Source: DASUFE01 sp036274675 (lineage in GTDB: Bacteria > Pseudomonadota > Gammaproteobacteria > HTCC5015). From it: a stretch of DNA of 55,363 nt. The DNA is taken from positions 1 to 55,363 of the forward strand of contig DASUFE010000011.1 in assembly GCA_036274675.1 (NCBI GenBank), written 5' to 3'. Under the pieces are notes generated by a model. The model made no database searches. It was not told the origin of the DNA and worked only from the letters and a program-made list of their open reading frames with translations. Of this stretch, positions 43,522-51,754 are shown piece after piece; the first letter of the stretch is position 1; each line of letters opens with the position of its first letter. Both the position numbers and the translations under genes were made by a program.

Positions 43522-44997
43522 TCAGGCTTTGGCCCTGCGCGCGGCGAGGTCCGATTCGATTTTCAGTTCCATGTTCTTGTCGATTTCGTAGATGAAGAGG
43601 CTGGCGACCGCGATCAGGAACGGCAGCGAGCAGTACAGGCTCACCGCGAGTTTAATACCGTTGACGGTCGCGGGGTTCTGGGCCTCGAGCCCCGCCTCGT
43701 AACCGTAGACGGCGAGTATGCCGGCCACCAGCGCGCCGCCGACGCTTAGGCCCGCCTTCAGGCCGAAAATCATCGCCGAGAAGATGATGGCGGTGGCTCG
43801 ACGATTGTTCTTCCATTCCGAGTAGTCGGCTACATCGGCGATCATGGCCCACAACAGCGGGATCGAGATGCCGTAGAAGAAGCCGTGCAGGATTCCGCCC
43901 GACAGGAACACGAGACCTGCGGCTTCCGGCGGATACACATAGAAGGCCAGCAGGAACAGCGTGGACACGAACACCGAGGCGCCGAATACGTTGCGCTTGC
44001 CGAAACGGTCGGCCAGCATTTTCGAGAAGCCGATGCCGATGATCATGCAAATGATGCCCGAGCCGAAAAATACGCTCAAAGCGGATGTCGGCGCGTCTTT
44101 CGGCCACTGGAATTCGGTGAGACCCATGCTGGTCAGTGCGATATTCAGATTATCGATAAAGCCGTTGAAGCCGATATTTTCCAGGAAGGCGGCGAGATGA
44201 GGCTCGCTCGCATAGTAATTGAAGTAATAAACGTACATGCCGCCTTTCAGGGCCAGCGTGATGAAGACAAGAATCGTCACCACCAGCATGATGATCCAGG
44301 GCCGGTTCCTGAACAGATCACCGAGATCCTGCCCGATGGTCGAGCGTTGCTCCGGCGCCGGTACGATGCGCTCCCGGGTGGTGAGGAAAGTGATGATAAA
44401 AAATACCACACCCACGATGGAGAACAGTGTCATGGTGTTTCTGAAACCTTCGGCCTTGTCGCCGCCGCCCAGGATCAGCACCAGCGGCAGCAGCAGCGCC
44501 TGGATGATGAACTGGGCGATCATCACCGCCACGAAGCGGTAGGAGGACAGGCTGTTGCGCTCCGCCATGTTGCCGGTCAGCACGCCGCTCAAGGCCGCGT
44601 AAGGCAGGTTGTTGGCGGAATAGACCAGCACCAGCAATATATAGGTGCTGAGCGCGTAGATGACTTTGCCGGGTGCATCGAAATCGGGCGTGCTGAAGGC
44701 CAGCAGCGCAACCACTCCGAAAGGAATGGAGGTCCACAGAATCCAGGGCCGGAATTTGCCCCAGCGGGTCCGGGTGCGGTCCGCGATAAGACCCATCAGC
44801 GGATTGAAAAAGGCCCCGATCATGCCGCCAATAAAAATAATGGTGGAGGCTTCCGCTGCAGGGATGCCATATACGTCGGTGTAGAAAAAGGCGAGGAAGG
44901 TCAGCAGCGTCTGGAAGATCAGATTGGCGGCGAGGTCGCCGAGGCTGTAACCGATTTTCTCGACGACGGAGAGCTTCGCAGTGGTGGCTGTAGACAC
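43522..44997 (-). CDS. GPH-family sugar:cation symporter
   Basis: 491 residues, twelve membrane segments, MelB/XynB-type (glycoside-pentoside-hexuronide family). The opening VVEKIGYSLGDLAANLIFQ, then IIFIGGMIGAFFNPLMGLIADRTRTRWGKFRPWIL, are the family signature: GxxxDxxxxRTRTRWGKxRPW. Start is GTG 44997, with AGG upstream. It is the first gene of the operon with GH43 and probably imports the oligosaccharide that GH43 cleaves. Confidence 0.92.
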   Translation of the reverse strand: MSTATTAKLSVVEKIGYSLGDLAANLIFQTLLTFLAFFYTDVYGIPAAEASTIIFIGGMIGAFFNPLMGLIADRTRTRWGKFRPWILWTSIPFGVVALLAFSTPDFDAPGKVIYALSTYILLVLVYSANNLPYAALSGVLTGNMAERNSLSSYRFVAVMIAQFIIQALLLPLVLILGGGDKAEGFRNTMTLFSIVGVVFFIITFLTTRERIVPAPEQRSTIGQDLGDLFRNRPWIIMLVVTILVFITLALKGGMYVYYFNYYASEPHLAAFLENIGFNGFIDNLNIALTSMGLTEFQWPKDAPTSALSVFFGSGIICMIIGIGFSKMLADRFGKRNVFGASVFVSTLFLLAFYVYPPEAAGLVFLSGGILHGFFYGISIPLLWAMIADVADYSEWKNNRRATAIIFSAMIFGLKAGLSVGGALVAGILAVYGYEAGLEAQNPATVNGIKLAVSLYCSLPFLIAVASLFIYEIDKNMELKIESDLAARRAKA

Positions 44998-45033
44998 TTT
45001 TATATACCTATGGTGGACAAGGATTGATAAGCC

Positions 45034-45062
45034 ATTCTCGCGCGTGCCCTACATATAGTCAA
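45034..45062 (-). promoter_or_regulatory. Candidate promoter of the symporter-GH43 operon
   Basis: On the reverse strand TTGACT (45057-45062) and GAGAAT (45034-45039) are 17 bases apart, leaving a leader of about 30 bases before the GTG start. The -35 is good and the -10 is moderate. Confidence 0.4.
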
Positions 45063-45183
45063 ATATACTACATGGGTGAATGCCGGACCAAGCCTGCCTG
45101 GCGCGTTGGTTGTTCCGCGCAAGTATAAATATCCGGCTTCCTTATTGCACTTGGTTTTCAAATTAAAGAATGCCATTGATAAA

Positions 45184-46365
45184 TCATGCCGCGGTGTCAG
45201 TCTGGCGCTCCACCCATCCGCCCAATGCGGCGACGAGCCCCATGAAAATAACGAATATCCCCAGGGCATAGGCCAGGCCTATTCCATCGGCCAGGAACCC
45301 GACCAGCGGCGGGCCCACCAGGAATCCCATGTGCCCGAGGGCGCTCGCGGTGGCGATACCGACGCCCGGCGGCACATTTTTGATATTGCCGGCGGTGCCG
45401 AAGAGCAGGGGAATCACATTGGATACGCCGAATCCGACGCCGATAAATCCCGCGATGGCCGTGACGTAATAGTTGAAAAACACCAGGGTGGTGAAACCCA
45501 GCGCCGCCAGCGTTCCACCCACCCGCAGCAGAGTACCCCTGCCGAAGACATGCGCCAGGCGGTCGCCGGCGAAACGGCCGATCGCCATCGCCAGCGAAAA
45601 TCCGGCGTAACCCAGGCCCGCCAGTTCGGATTTGAGTCCTGCCTGCTGATTCAGATAAAGTGCGCTCCAGTCCGCGACCGCGCCTTCGGTCATCAGGGTT
45701 ACGAAGGTCAGCACCCCCAGCAGCAGCAGGTTTCCCCGCGGCGGGAAATAACCCTTCGCCGAGGAATGGGCGGAGTCGCCGGGATCGGGTAATAAAAAGC
45801 GTTTCGTGAGCAGCGCCAGCGCGATCCCGATCGCGGCCGCGATCAACGAGTGCGCGGCCGGCGATATTCCCGCGGACAGCATCAGCAGTCCGAACAGCGA
45901 GCCGCTGAGGCCACCGATGCTGAACATCGCGTGCAGCGAGGACATGACGAAGCGGCCGAGGCGCTTTTCGATCGCGACTCCTTGCGCGTTCATCGCGACC
46001 ACCGCGCTGCCGTTGGCGGCGCCGAGCGCGATGAAAGCGCCCAGCAGCAACGGATAACTGGGCGCCAGCACCGGCAGCGCCATCAGCATGGTGCCGAGCA
46101 GCGAACCCGCGACCGTGAGTTTGCGGCTGCCCCAGCGGGGCAGCAGCACGCCGATGGCGTACATGGAGAATATCGAGCCGATGGCGATCCCGAGCAGCGC
46201 CATGCCGAGTTCGCCGGAACTGATGCCGAGCCGGTTCTTGATGGTGGGTATGTGCGTAACCCAGGTGGCGACCATGAAGCCGAGTATGAAAAAGTAGACG
46301 GCGGCGGCGAGACGCGCCAGGGAGCCGGCCGGCGGAACGCTGTCGCCGGAACTGCTGATGCTCAT
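45184..46365 (-). CDS. MFS transporter (YbjJ-like)
   Basis: 393 residues, twelve membrane segments. FFILGFMVATWVTHIPTIKNRL, then SSGELGMALLGIAIGSIFSM and GGFIALGAANGSA-like LLGAFIALGAANGSAVVAMN match the MFS group that includes E. coli YbjJ. The usual second half repeats SLAMAIGRFAGDRL. Substrate unknown. It lies 186 bases upstream of the symporter operon on the same strand; a sugar or sugar-derivative efflux or uptake role is possible but unproven. Confidence 0.85.
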   Translation of the reverse strand: MSISSSGDSVPPAGSLARLAAAVYFFILGFMVATWVTHIPTIKNRLGISSGELGMALLGIAIGSIFSMYAIGVLLPRWGSRKLTVAGSLLGTMLMALPVLAPSYPLLLGAFIALGAANGSAVVAMNAQGVAIEKRLGRFVMSSLHAMFSIGGLSGSLFGLLMLSAGISPAAHSLIAAAIGIALALLTKRFLLPDPGDSAHSSAKGYFPPRGNLLLLGVLTFVTLMTEGAVADWSALYLNQQAGLKSELAGLGYAGFSLAMAIGRFAGDRLAHVFGRGTLLRVGGTLAALGFTTLVFFNYYVTAIAGFIGVGFGVSNVIPLLFGTAGNIKNVPPGVGIATASALGHMGFLVGPPLVGFLADGIGLAYALGIFVIFMGLVAALGGWVERQTDTAA

Positions 46366-46495
46366 GGGGATTCCAGGTTTCTCTGCGTGGGAAGCTTCGC
46401 CATACTACTGGCTGAGCCGGAGCTTGAAAAGCTTTTTGTATGAGGTGTATTGTAGGGCGCACCTGCCCACTACCTTGATAAGGATAAAAATTCAC

Positions 46496-46519
46496 TCGCA
46501 AAGACGCCAAGGTGCAAAG
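46496..46519. repeat. TCGCAAAGACGC-type dispersed repeat
   Basis: TCGCAAAGACGCCAAGGTGCAAAG lies in the divergent gap between the MFS gene and the small membrane protein. Repeats of this CGCAAAG-(A/G)CG kind are dispersed in intergenic DNA of many proteobacteria. Only one copy is in the window. Confidence 0.5.
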
Positions 46520-46604
46520 CAGGCGTGTCCGTTGCGGGCGGAGTAATGCAATACCGGCGGGTGGGTGCAGGGTCGTGCAATAACAACCAAGATGGGAGAT
46601 CAGG

Positions 46605-47078
46605 ATGACTTTACCCAGTTTCAACCGCACTCAAGCGATTCTATGGGGCGGCTTCGCCGCCGGCTTTATCGAGTTGATGGCGATTTTTGTAATCTGGCAG
46701 GTTTTCGAAAACGTCCCTCCGCTCGTGATCCTGCAGGCCGTCGCCACCGCTTTTATGGGCAATGATGCCTACCAGGCCGGTGCCCAGTCAGCGCTGCTGG
46801 GCCTGGTGTTGCATTTCTTCGTCAGCTTCTGCTTCGCGGCGGCTTACGTAACCGTCTCCGGTTATGTATCGCCGCTGAGGAAATATCCTTTTATTTTCGG
46901 ACCGCTCTACGGCATCGTCGCTTATCTCGTCATGACCTATATTGTCGTACCGATTTCACTCGCGACTTTCGGGCGGCCTGATACTTTATTCTCCCTGGCT
47001 CGCAGTGTGCTTATGCATATGTTTATCTTCGCGCCGCCCATTGCGCTTGCGGCGAGTCGCATCAGGGCTTCAAGATAA
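46605..47078 (+). CDS. Small four-helix inner membrane protein, unknown
   Basis: 157 residues with about four hydrophobic segments (12-32, 60-84, 93-113, 128-148). AILWGGFAAGFIELMAIFVIW and FGPLYGIVAYLVMTYIVVPIS are notable; the overall look is like DUF1440/YagU-type membrane proteins, but I cannot assign a family with confidence. It has an ATCAGG site seven bases before the ATG and stands alone. Confidence 0.75.
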   Translation: MTLPSFNRTQAILWGGFAAGFIELMAIFVIWQVFENVPPLVILQAVATAFMGNDAYQAGAQSALLGLVLHFFVSFCFAAAYVTVSGYVSPLRKYPFIFGPLYGIVAYLVMTYIVVPISLATFGRPDTLFSLARSVLMHMFIFAPPIALAASRIRASR

Positions 47079-47090
47079 TTAAGTTTCAGG

Positions 47091-47114
47091 TCTCCCTTCC
47101 GGGAGGAAGGGAGA
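47091..47114. repeat. Hairpin repeat CTCCCTTCC/GGAAGGGAG
   Basis: TCTCCCTTCC (47091-47100), loop GGGA, GGAAGGGAGA (47105-47114): a perfect 10-bp stem 12 bases after the small membrane protein gene. It belongs to the same purine/pyrimidine-rich class as the hairpin at 51685 and may also stop transcription. The next 50 bases are G-rich repeats (GGGCAGAGGGATGGGCAGGGG). Confidence 0.6.
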
Positions 47115-47901
47115 TGCCCGAAGGGCAGAGGGATGGGCAGGGGATGAAGGAATTCAAAACAAAACATTCCGCTCGCTCACTCCGTGATCCCATTTTTACC
47201 ACGCGCTCCGCAACATGGCGCCAAAAAAGTTCTTTTCCTGCGGACTGATATTCCGTCAGTACCAAGGAGACACAGGTCAGTCCCGGCTGGCTGGTCGCTC
47301 CAACGCTTATCGTCGCTTTGCGGAAGTCTATCGGCTTCATTCCGATGGTGATTGAAGTATTTTCGGCCATACGCCGCAGGTAACGTAAATTGCAGTTGTT
47401 AAGAGGCTGGGGCGTTCCTGAAGAACTTGAGTTGGGTTTGCGCTGGGTGTATTGTATGCCGTACAACCTGCTTGGCAAAGGCAGGAGATGGGCGACGATA
47501 AAAAGATACAAGGAATGTAAGAACAATAATAAGAATAAAGTGGTTCAGGGATGATGAGCAGATGATTCACTAAAACCGATATTCACCGATGATTTCCATG
47601 CTGCCACGTTAAGTGGCACGGGTACCTTTGCCCAGAGGGTTTTGTTGCCGGTGCTGAGGATAGTCTGAGAGCAAAGGGATTGGGTTTTGAATAAAACAAT
47701 GGAAGATTGCGCGGCGGCGTGTGATGTCAGTGTGTGTGCTGCTGTATCTAAGGCTTGGAGCTGCCGTAACAAGGAATGGAATCGGTAAAAATACCGCTTC
47801 ATTTCCCGATTGTGTGATTAACTGACAGCGGTTGTCGATGAACTGACGATAGATGTTGGACTGCTTTATAGGCTTTTTATATTCAAGGAGGAGTTTGGGC
47901 T
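47115..47901. other. 790-bp intergenic region without a supported gene
   Basis: A reverse-strand frame around 47140-47370 (MAENTSITIGMKPIDFRKAT...) reads smoothly but has no ribosome binding site and no recognised family; another at 47545-47802 is similar. Small hairpins occur (TGCCAC gttaa GTGGCA near 47600). The end carries a very good ribosome binding site for the patatin gene. I read this as repeat and remnant DNA. Confidence 0.45.
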
Positions 47902-49572
47902 ATGTCTAATGAACCATTTGAAATAGGTTTGGTGGGGGCGGGAGCCATTTCCGCGGGTGCGTACACAAGCGGAGTGATTGACTTCATGGTTTACGCATTG
48001 GATGAATGGTATAGATTGAAGAAAGAAAATTCTCCGGTTCCGCCGCATGATGTAAAGCTTTCAACATTTTCCGGTGCGTCAGCGGGCGGAATTACAGCCG
48101 TACTTGGCGCCGCATATCTTGGTTCGGATCAACCTTCGATTAAAGATGAAGAGTCCGCGGCGAAAAACAAGGGACTGAACAAACTGTTCGATAGCTGGGT
48201 GGAGCGAATCGATTTTGAAAGTTTGCTGGATACCCGGGATTTGAATAATAAGAAAAATCCGGTTCTTTCGCTGCTGGATTCGACTGTGCTATCGGAAATC
48301 GCGGACGCGGGTTTGGATATAACCCCCCGTTCCGGCAGACGCCCTTATGTGGCCGATAGTTTTGAACTTTTGCTGACGGTTACCAATCTTCGGGGAGTGC
48401 CGTATTCATTCAGGGTGGAATCCGATAAGCCGGCGGCTTTCGATATGGCGCTGCATGCTGATTATGTGCATTTCAGCATCAGTGACGCGGGTAACGGAAA
48501 CCACCCTGACCGGTATGCGATGAGTTGGTCCGAGTTTGGCGCGCAGTCATCATCTGTAAAAGAAAGAATGAAGTTATCTGCAATGGCCACCGGAGCGTTT
48601 CCTATAGGTTTGGCTCCACGAACCTTGCGCCATACAATAGCTGATGAAAGTCGACGGGATTGTTACAGCTCACGCGAGTGGTTGATACCCACTCCTGAAA
48701 GCAAGCCACATGCCTGCTTTACTCCCGGCCCCGTCCCACCAAATTGGGGCGAATTGGAGCGCCCCTATCAATACGAGTTCCAGTGCGTGGACGGGGGTGT
48801 TATGAACAATGAGCCATTAGAGCTGGCAAGACGCATGATAGCTGGAACGGCTAAGCGAAACACTCAGTCGGGCGAGGAAGCAAAAAAAGCGGTTTTATTA
48901 ATTGACCCGTTTCCAAGTACTACGTTTTTTGACGGTAAATATAAACCCGCTTCAGGACTGTTCGGCCTTGTATTGAAGCTTTTCGCGGCGCTCAAGAACC
49001 AGGCGCGATTTAAAGCCGATGAATTAATCTTGGCCGCCAAGGACAATGTGTATTCGCGTTTTATGATCGCGCCAAGTCGAAACGGTTCTTTGCATCCCAT
49101 TGCCTGCGGAGCCTTAGAGGGGTTTGGCGGGTTTCTCAAGCGTGATTTCAGATCTCATGATTATTTTCTCGGTCGGCGTAATGCGCAAAAATTTTTAAAG
49201 GATCATTTTATTTTGCCGGAGAATAATACGCTATTCGCGGAGTGGAACGATGCTATGAAGACGGAGCATTATGTTATGGACGATAAGGGCGACCGGTTTC
49301 TTCCAATTATTCCGCTGGTTGGAGGAGCTGTGAACGAATGCCCGCTTCCGACATGGCCAAGTTATACGCAAACTGACCTTGATACGTTTCTGGAGCGGGT
49401 GGAAAGCAGGGCGGGTGTCGTGATCGGTCGCTTGGTGGATCAATATTTGAAGAACCATAAATTTATTCGTTTTTTTGTCAAGCGGCCCCTTATGCATACG
49501 AAAAAAGATATCACTAAGATAGTTGAATCGAAGGTAAAAGATAATCTTAAAGAAATGAAAATAATGCGGTGA
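47902..49572 (+). CDS. Patatin-like phospholipase
   Basis: 556 residues. The oxyanion loop GLVGAGAISAGAYTSGVI, nucleophile Ser60 in FSGASAGGITA (GxSxG) and Asp297 in CVDGGVMNNEP form the patatin catalytic dyad. No signal peptide, so it probably acts on lipids from the cytoplasm or after non-classical release. AAGGAGGAG lies about ten bases before the ATG. Codons are more AT-rich than in the core genes (many AAA, AAT, TTT), and both flanks are gene-poor, so recent transfer is likely. No toxin, secretion or immunity partner is visible beside it. Confidence 0.88.
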   Translation: MSNEPFEIGLVGAGAISAGAYTSGVIDFMVYALDEWYRLKKENSPVPPHDVKLSTFSGASAGGITAVLGAAYLGSDQPSIKDEESAAKNKGLNKLFDSWVERIDFESLLDTRDLNNKKNPVLSLLDSTVLSEIADAGLDITPRSGRRPYVADSFELLLTVTNLRGVPYSFRVESDKPAAFDMALHADYVHFSISDAGNGNHPDRYAMSWSEFGAQSSSVKERMKLSAMATGAFPIGLAPRTLRHTIADESRRDCYSSREWLIPTPESKPHACFTPGPVPPNWGELERPYQYEFQCVDGGVMNNEPLELARRMIAGTAKRNTQSGEEAKKAVLLIDPFPSTTFFDGKYKPASGLFGLVLKLFAALKNQARFKADELILAAKDNVYSRFMIAPSRNGSLHPIACGALEGFGGFLKRDFRSHDYFLGRRNAQKFLKDHFILPENNTLFAEWNDAMKTEHYVMDDKGDRFLPIIPLVGGAVNECPLPTWPSYTQTDLDTFLERVESRAGVVIGRLVDQYLKNHKFIRFFVKRPLMHTKKDITKIVESKVKDNLKEMKIMR

Positions 49573-49593
49573 CGCGGTAGGCGCCGCCCAGTC

Positions 49594-49622
49594 GGGATAC
49601 AGAGACGTAATCTCTGTATCCC
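49594..49622. terminator. Hairpin between converging patatin and multicopper oxidase genes
   Basis: GGGATACAGAGA (49594-49605) and TCTCTGTATCCC (49611-49622) form a perfect 12-bp stem with a CGTAA loop. It is placed to end transcription from both sides, though no long T run follows. Confidence 0.55.
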
Positions 49623-49630
49623 ACCATTGT

Positions 49631-51583
49631 TTAATGATGCCCTTCGGAGATGCCGCCCTTGCCGTCCGGCAGACCGATGCGGATGTTCTGCATCATGCCC
49701 TGATCTTCGTGGTCGAGGATGTGGCAGTGCAGCACGAAGTCGCCGATGTAGCGTTCATATTTCGTGCGCACGATGACTTTGTAGGTTTTGCGATCGCCGT
49801 TGGACAATCTCACATTTTTCACCCAGAGCGTGTCTTTCCAGGCGCCTTTCAGGCCCGGGTACTGGGTGTCGGGCGGGCCGCTCTTGTCGAAATCGTCAAT
49901 GGCCCCCGGAGCGCTGACGTCCTTGCCGTTCGGATCGTAGATGGCGACGACCTGGAAAGGATTCACGTGTATATGGAAAGGATGGCTCGCGAGAGCCGAG
50001 GTCAGGGTCCATTCGTCCGTGTTGCCCAGGATCAGCTTGCGGTCGATCTCATTGGGGTTGTAGGGCTCGTTGTCGATCAGGAACCCCTTGTTGTTGATGT
50101 TGAATTCCAGGGTTTGCTTGTTGGGTGTCGGCGGAATGCTTTGATGCTGCACGAATCTGGTCAGCGAATTATTGTTTTTAAGATCCGCGATGACCAGTTC
50201 ACCAATGGCGGAAGGGTAGCTGCGTTTCGCGGCGTCGATCAGGGCCGCCTGCAGTTGCTCGCCGCTGCTGCTGCCTTTCAGGCTTTTACCACCGACCTGG
50301 ACCATGCCGAGCAGCCGCCCGGAAGAGGCGGTCTGGTCGACGTTGGCGGCCGCCGCCGCATCGGCATCGATGACGCAATACTGCCCGGGTTCAGGGAACA
50401 GCATCAACGCGTCCCAGCGATAGCCGGGTTGGAAGATGATGTTGTCAGTCTGGCGGATGTTGGCCAGGGTGAGGCCGTCGGCGGCGATGAGATGTTGCGG
50501 AACGATTGCGCCGGTGCAGTTCTGTTCGATGAACGTTTTATCCTGCGCCGCGCGCTGGCCTGCCGGCAGTTGCACGCCGTCCTTGAGTTTGCGGAATTGC
50601 AGATTAATGCTGTCACGCACCCCGCCATGGATCATGCGCCAGCGTTCTATCTGGCCGGCCTGAGCATCGTTGAACAGCGGCTGGATCTCGCCGTTGATGC
50701 TGGTGTAACGGCCGGAGGCCTGCCAGCCGCCCGGGCCGAAGTCATCGTAATTTTCAACGACGCCCACATCATCGGGGTCGCAGCGGTAGGTTTTGTCGTC
50801 ATTACGCTTGATCTGGGGTTTGGCGTCTTTGGTATAGCAGGCATACTGGATCTGCTGAAAGACCAGCACGCGCTCTTTAAAGGATTGCGCTTTGCTGGGC
50901 TTTAATAAGGTGTCGATATCGCCGTTCTGATCCTTGGTCGGCGGACGCTTGCCTTCGATTATCAGCGCGCCGGCCATGCCGCTTGCGACCTGCAGCGCGG
51001 TCGAGCCGTGGCGGTGCGGGTGATACCAGAAGGTGCCGGCGGGGTGATCCGCGGGCACGTTGTATTCGTACTGGAAGTCGACGCCGGGATTGATCGAGAT
51101 CAGAACGTTGTCGCTGTTGCCGGCGGGGTTGATCCACAAACCGTGCGTATGCATGTTGGTGCCGTTGAAGCAGTGCGGCGTGTTGATCTTGGCGGACTTG
51201 TCGGTGCAGCTGGGGTCGGCTGGCAGGCGATTGAGCAGGGTCGCGTTAATCGTTTCGCCGGGCTGGATCCGGATCATGGGCGCGACGTAGGGCGCGTTCG
51301 GGTCGATGCCGGTGCCTTGATAACTGCGCAGCCGGACATTGTCATAACGTCCGGTGCCGGGGTTCCAGAGTTTGCTGGCGGTGTAGTCGACCTTCCACTG
51401 CAGCGAGGGTGACTGCCTGGGCGGCGTTTGTTGCTCGCCGTCGGGCCGGTTGATCTGCATCAGCGGCGGGTTCTGAAACGAGTGTTGCGCGGTCTGCGTG
51501 TCTTTTGCTTCCGCCGTCGTGAATGAGGTTACGGCGGCGAGGACCAGGGTAATCGTCGCGGGTTTTATCCAGAGTGTCTGCAT
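49631..51583 (-). CDS. Secreted multicopper oxidase (laccase-like)
   Basis: 650 residues from ATG 51583, which follows GGGAGA; the upstream ATG at 51595 is less likely. Signal peptide ends near TTAEA. Copper sites are intact: NMHTHGLW (145-148), WYHPHRHGS, HPFHIHVNPFQ and HCHILDHEDQGMM, giving one type 1 and a trinuclear cluster. It oxidises phenols or metal ions with O2 in the periplasm or outside. Its C-terminus DGKGGISEGHH is His-rich. It follows a tyrosinase gene on the same strand. Confidence 0.93.
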   Translation of the reverse strand: MQTLWIKPATITLVLAAVTSFTTAEAKDTQTAQHSFQNPPLMQINRPDGEQQTPPRQSPSLQWKVDYTASKLWNPGTGRYDNVRLRSYQGTGIDPNAPYVAPMIRIQPGETINATLLNRLPADPSCTDKSAKINTPHCFNGTNMHTHGLWINPAGNSDNVLISINPGVDFQYEYNVPADHPAGTFWYHPHRHGSTALQVASGMAGALIIEGKRPPTKDQNGDIDTLLKPSKAQSFKERVLVFQQIQYACYTKDAKPQIKRNDDKTYRCDPDDVGVVENYDDFGPGGWQASGRYTSINGEIQPLFNDAQAGQIERWRMIHGGVRDSINLQFRKLKDGVQLPAGQRAAQDKTFIEQNCTGAIVPQHLIAADGLTLANIRQTDNIIFQPGYRWDALMLFPEPGQYCVIDADAAAAANVDQTASSGRLLGMVQVGGKSLKGSSSGEQLQAALIDAAKRSYPSAIGELVIADLKNNNSLTRFVQHQSIPPTPNKQTLEFNINNKGFLIDNEPYNPNEIDRKLILGNTDEWTLTSALASHPFHIHVNPFQVVAIYDPNGKDVSAPGAIDDFDKSGPPDTQYPGLKGAWKDTLWVKNVRLSNGDRKTYKVIVRTKYERYIGDFVLHCHILDHEDQGMMQNIRIGLPDGKGGISEGHH

Positions 51584-51684
51584 AGTATCTCCCATGAATT
51601 ATTATTTGAACTCATCTCTTTCTCATCTCTGTGGAGAAGGCGGGATGAAAGGCGTTGTCCGGGAATTTCATCACCCTCACCCAT

Positions 51685-51711
51685 ACCCTCTCCCTGGAGC
51701 AGGGAGAGGGT
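51685..51711. repeat. Hairpin repeat ACCCTCTCCCTG/CAGGGAGAGGGT
   Basis: A perfect 12-bp stem with a three-base loop in the 170-bp gap between the tyrosinase and oxidase genes. The same class of pyrimidine/purine hairpin recurs at 47091. It may attenuate transcription from tyrosinase into the oxidase gene. Confidence 0.65.
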
Positions 51712-51754
51712 GGTATGAAGTGCGCGCTACGCGCGCCGCCCGGAGCTGTTTATT

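Noticed and set aside
45197..46630. 477-codon reverse frame over the MFS gene
   Set aside because: Arg/Gly/His-rich translation without membrane helices; a shifted reading of the real transporter on the same strand.
47545..47802. 85-codon reverse frame upstream of the patatin gene
   Set aside because: No ribosome binding site, no family resemblance, and a region full of repeats.
49634..50905. 423-codon forward frame over the multicopper oxidase
   Set aside because: Antisense shadow; the reverse strand has all four copper motifs.
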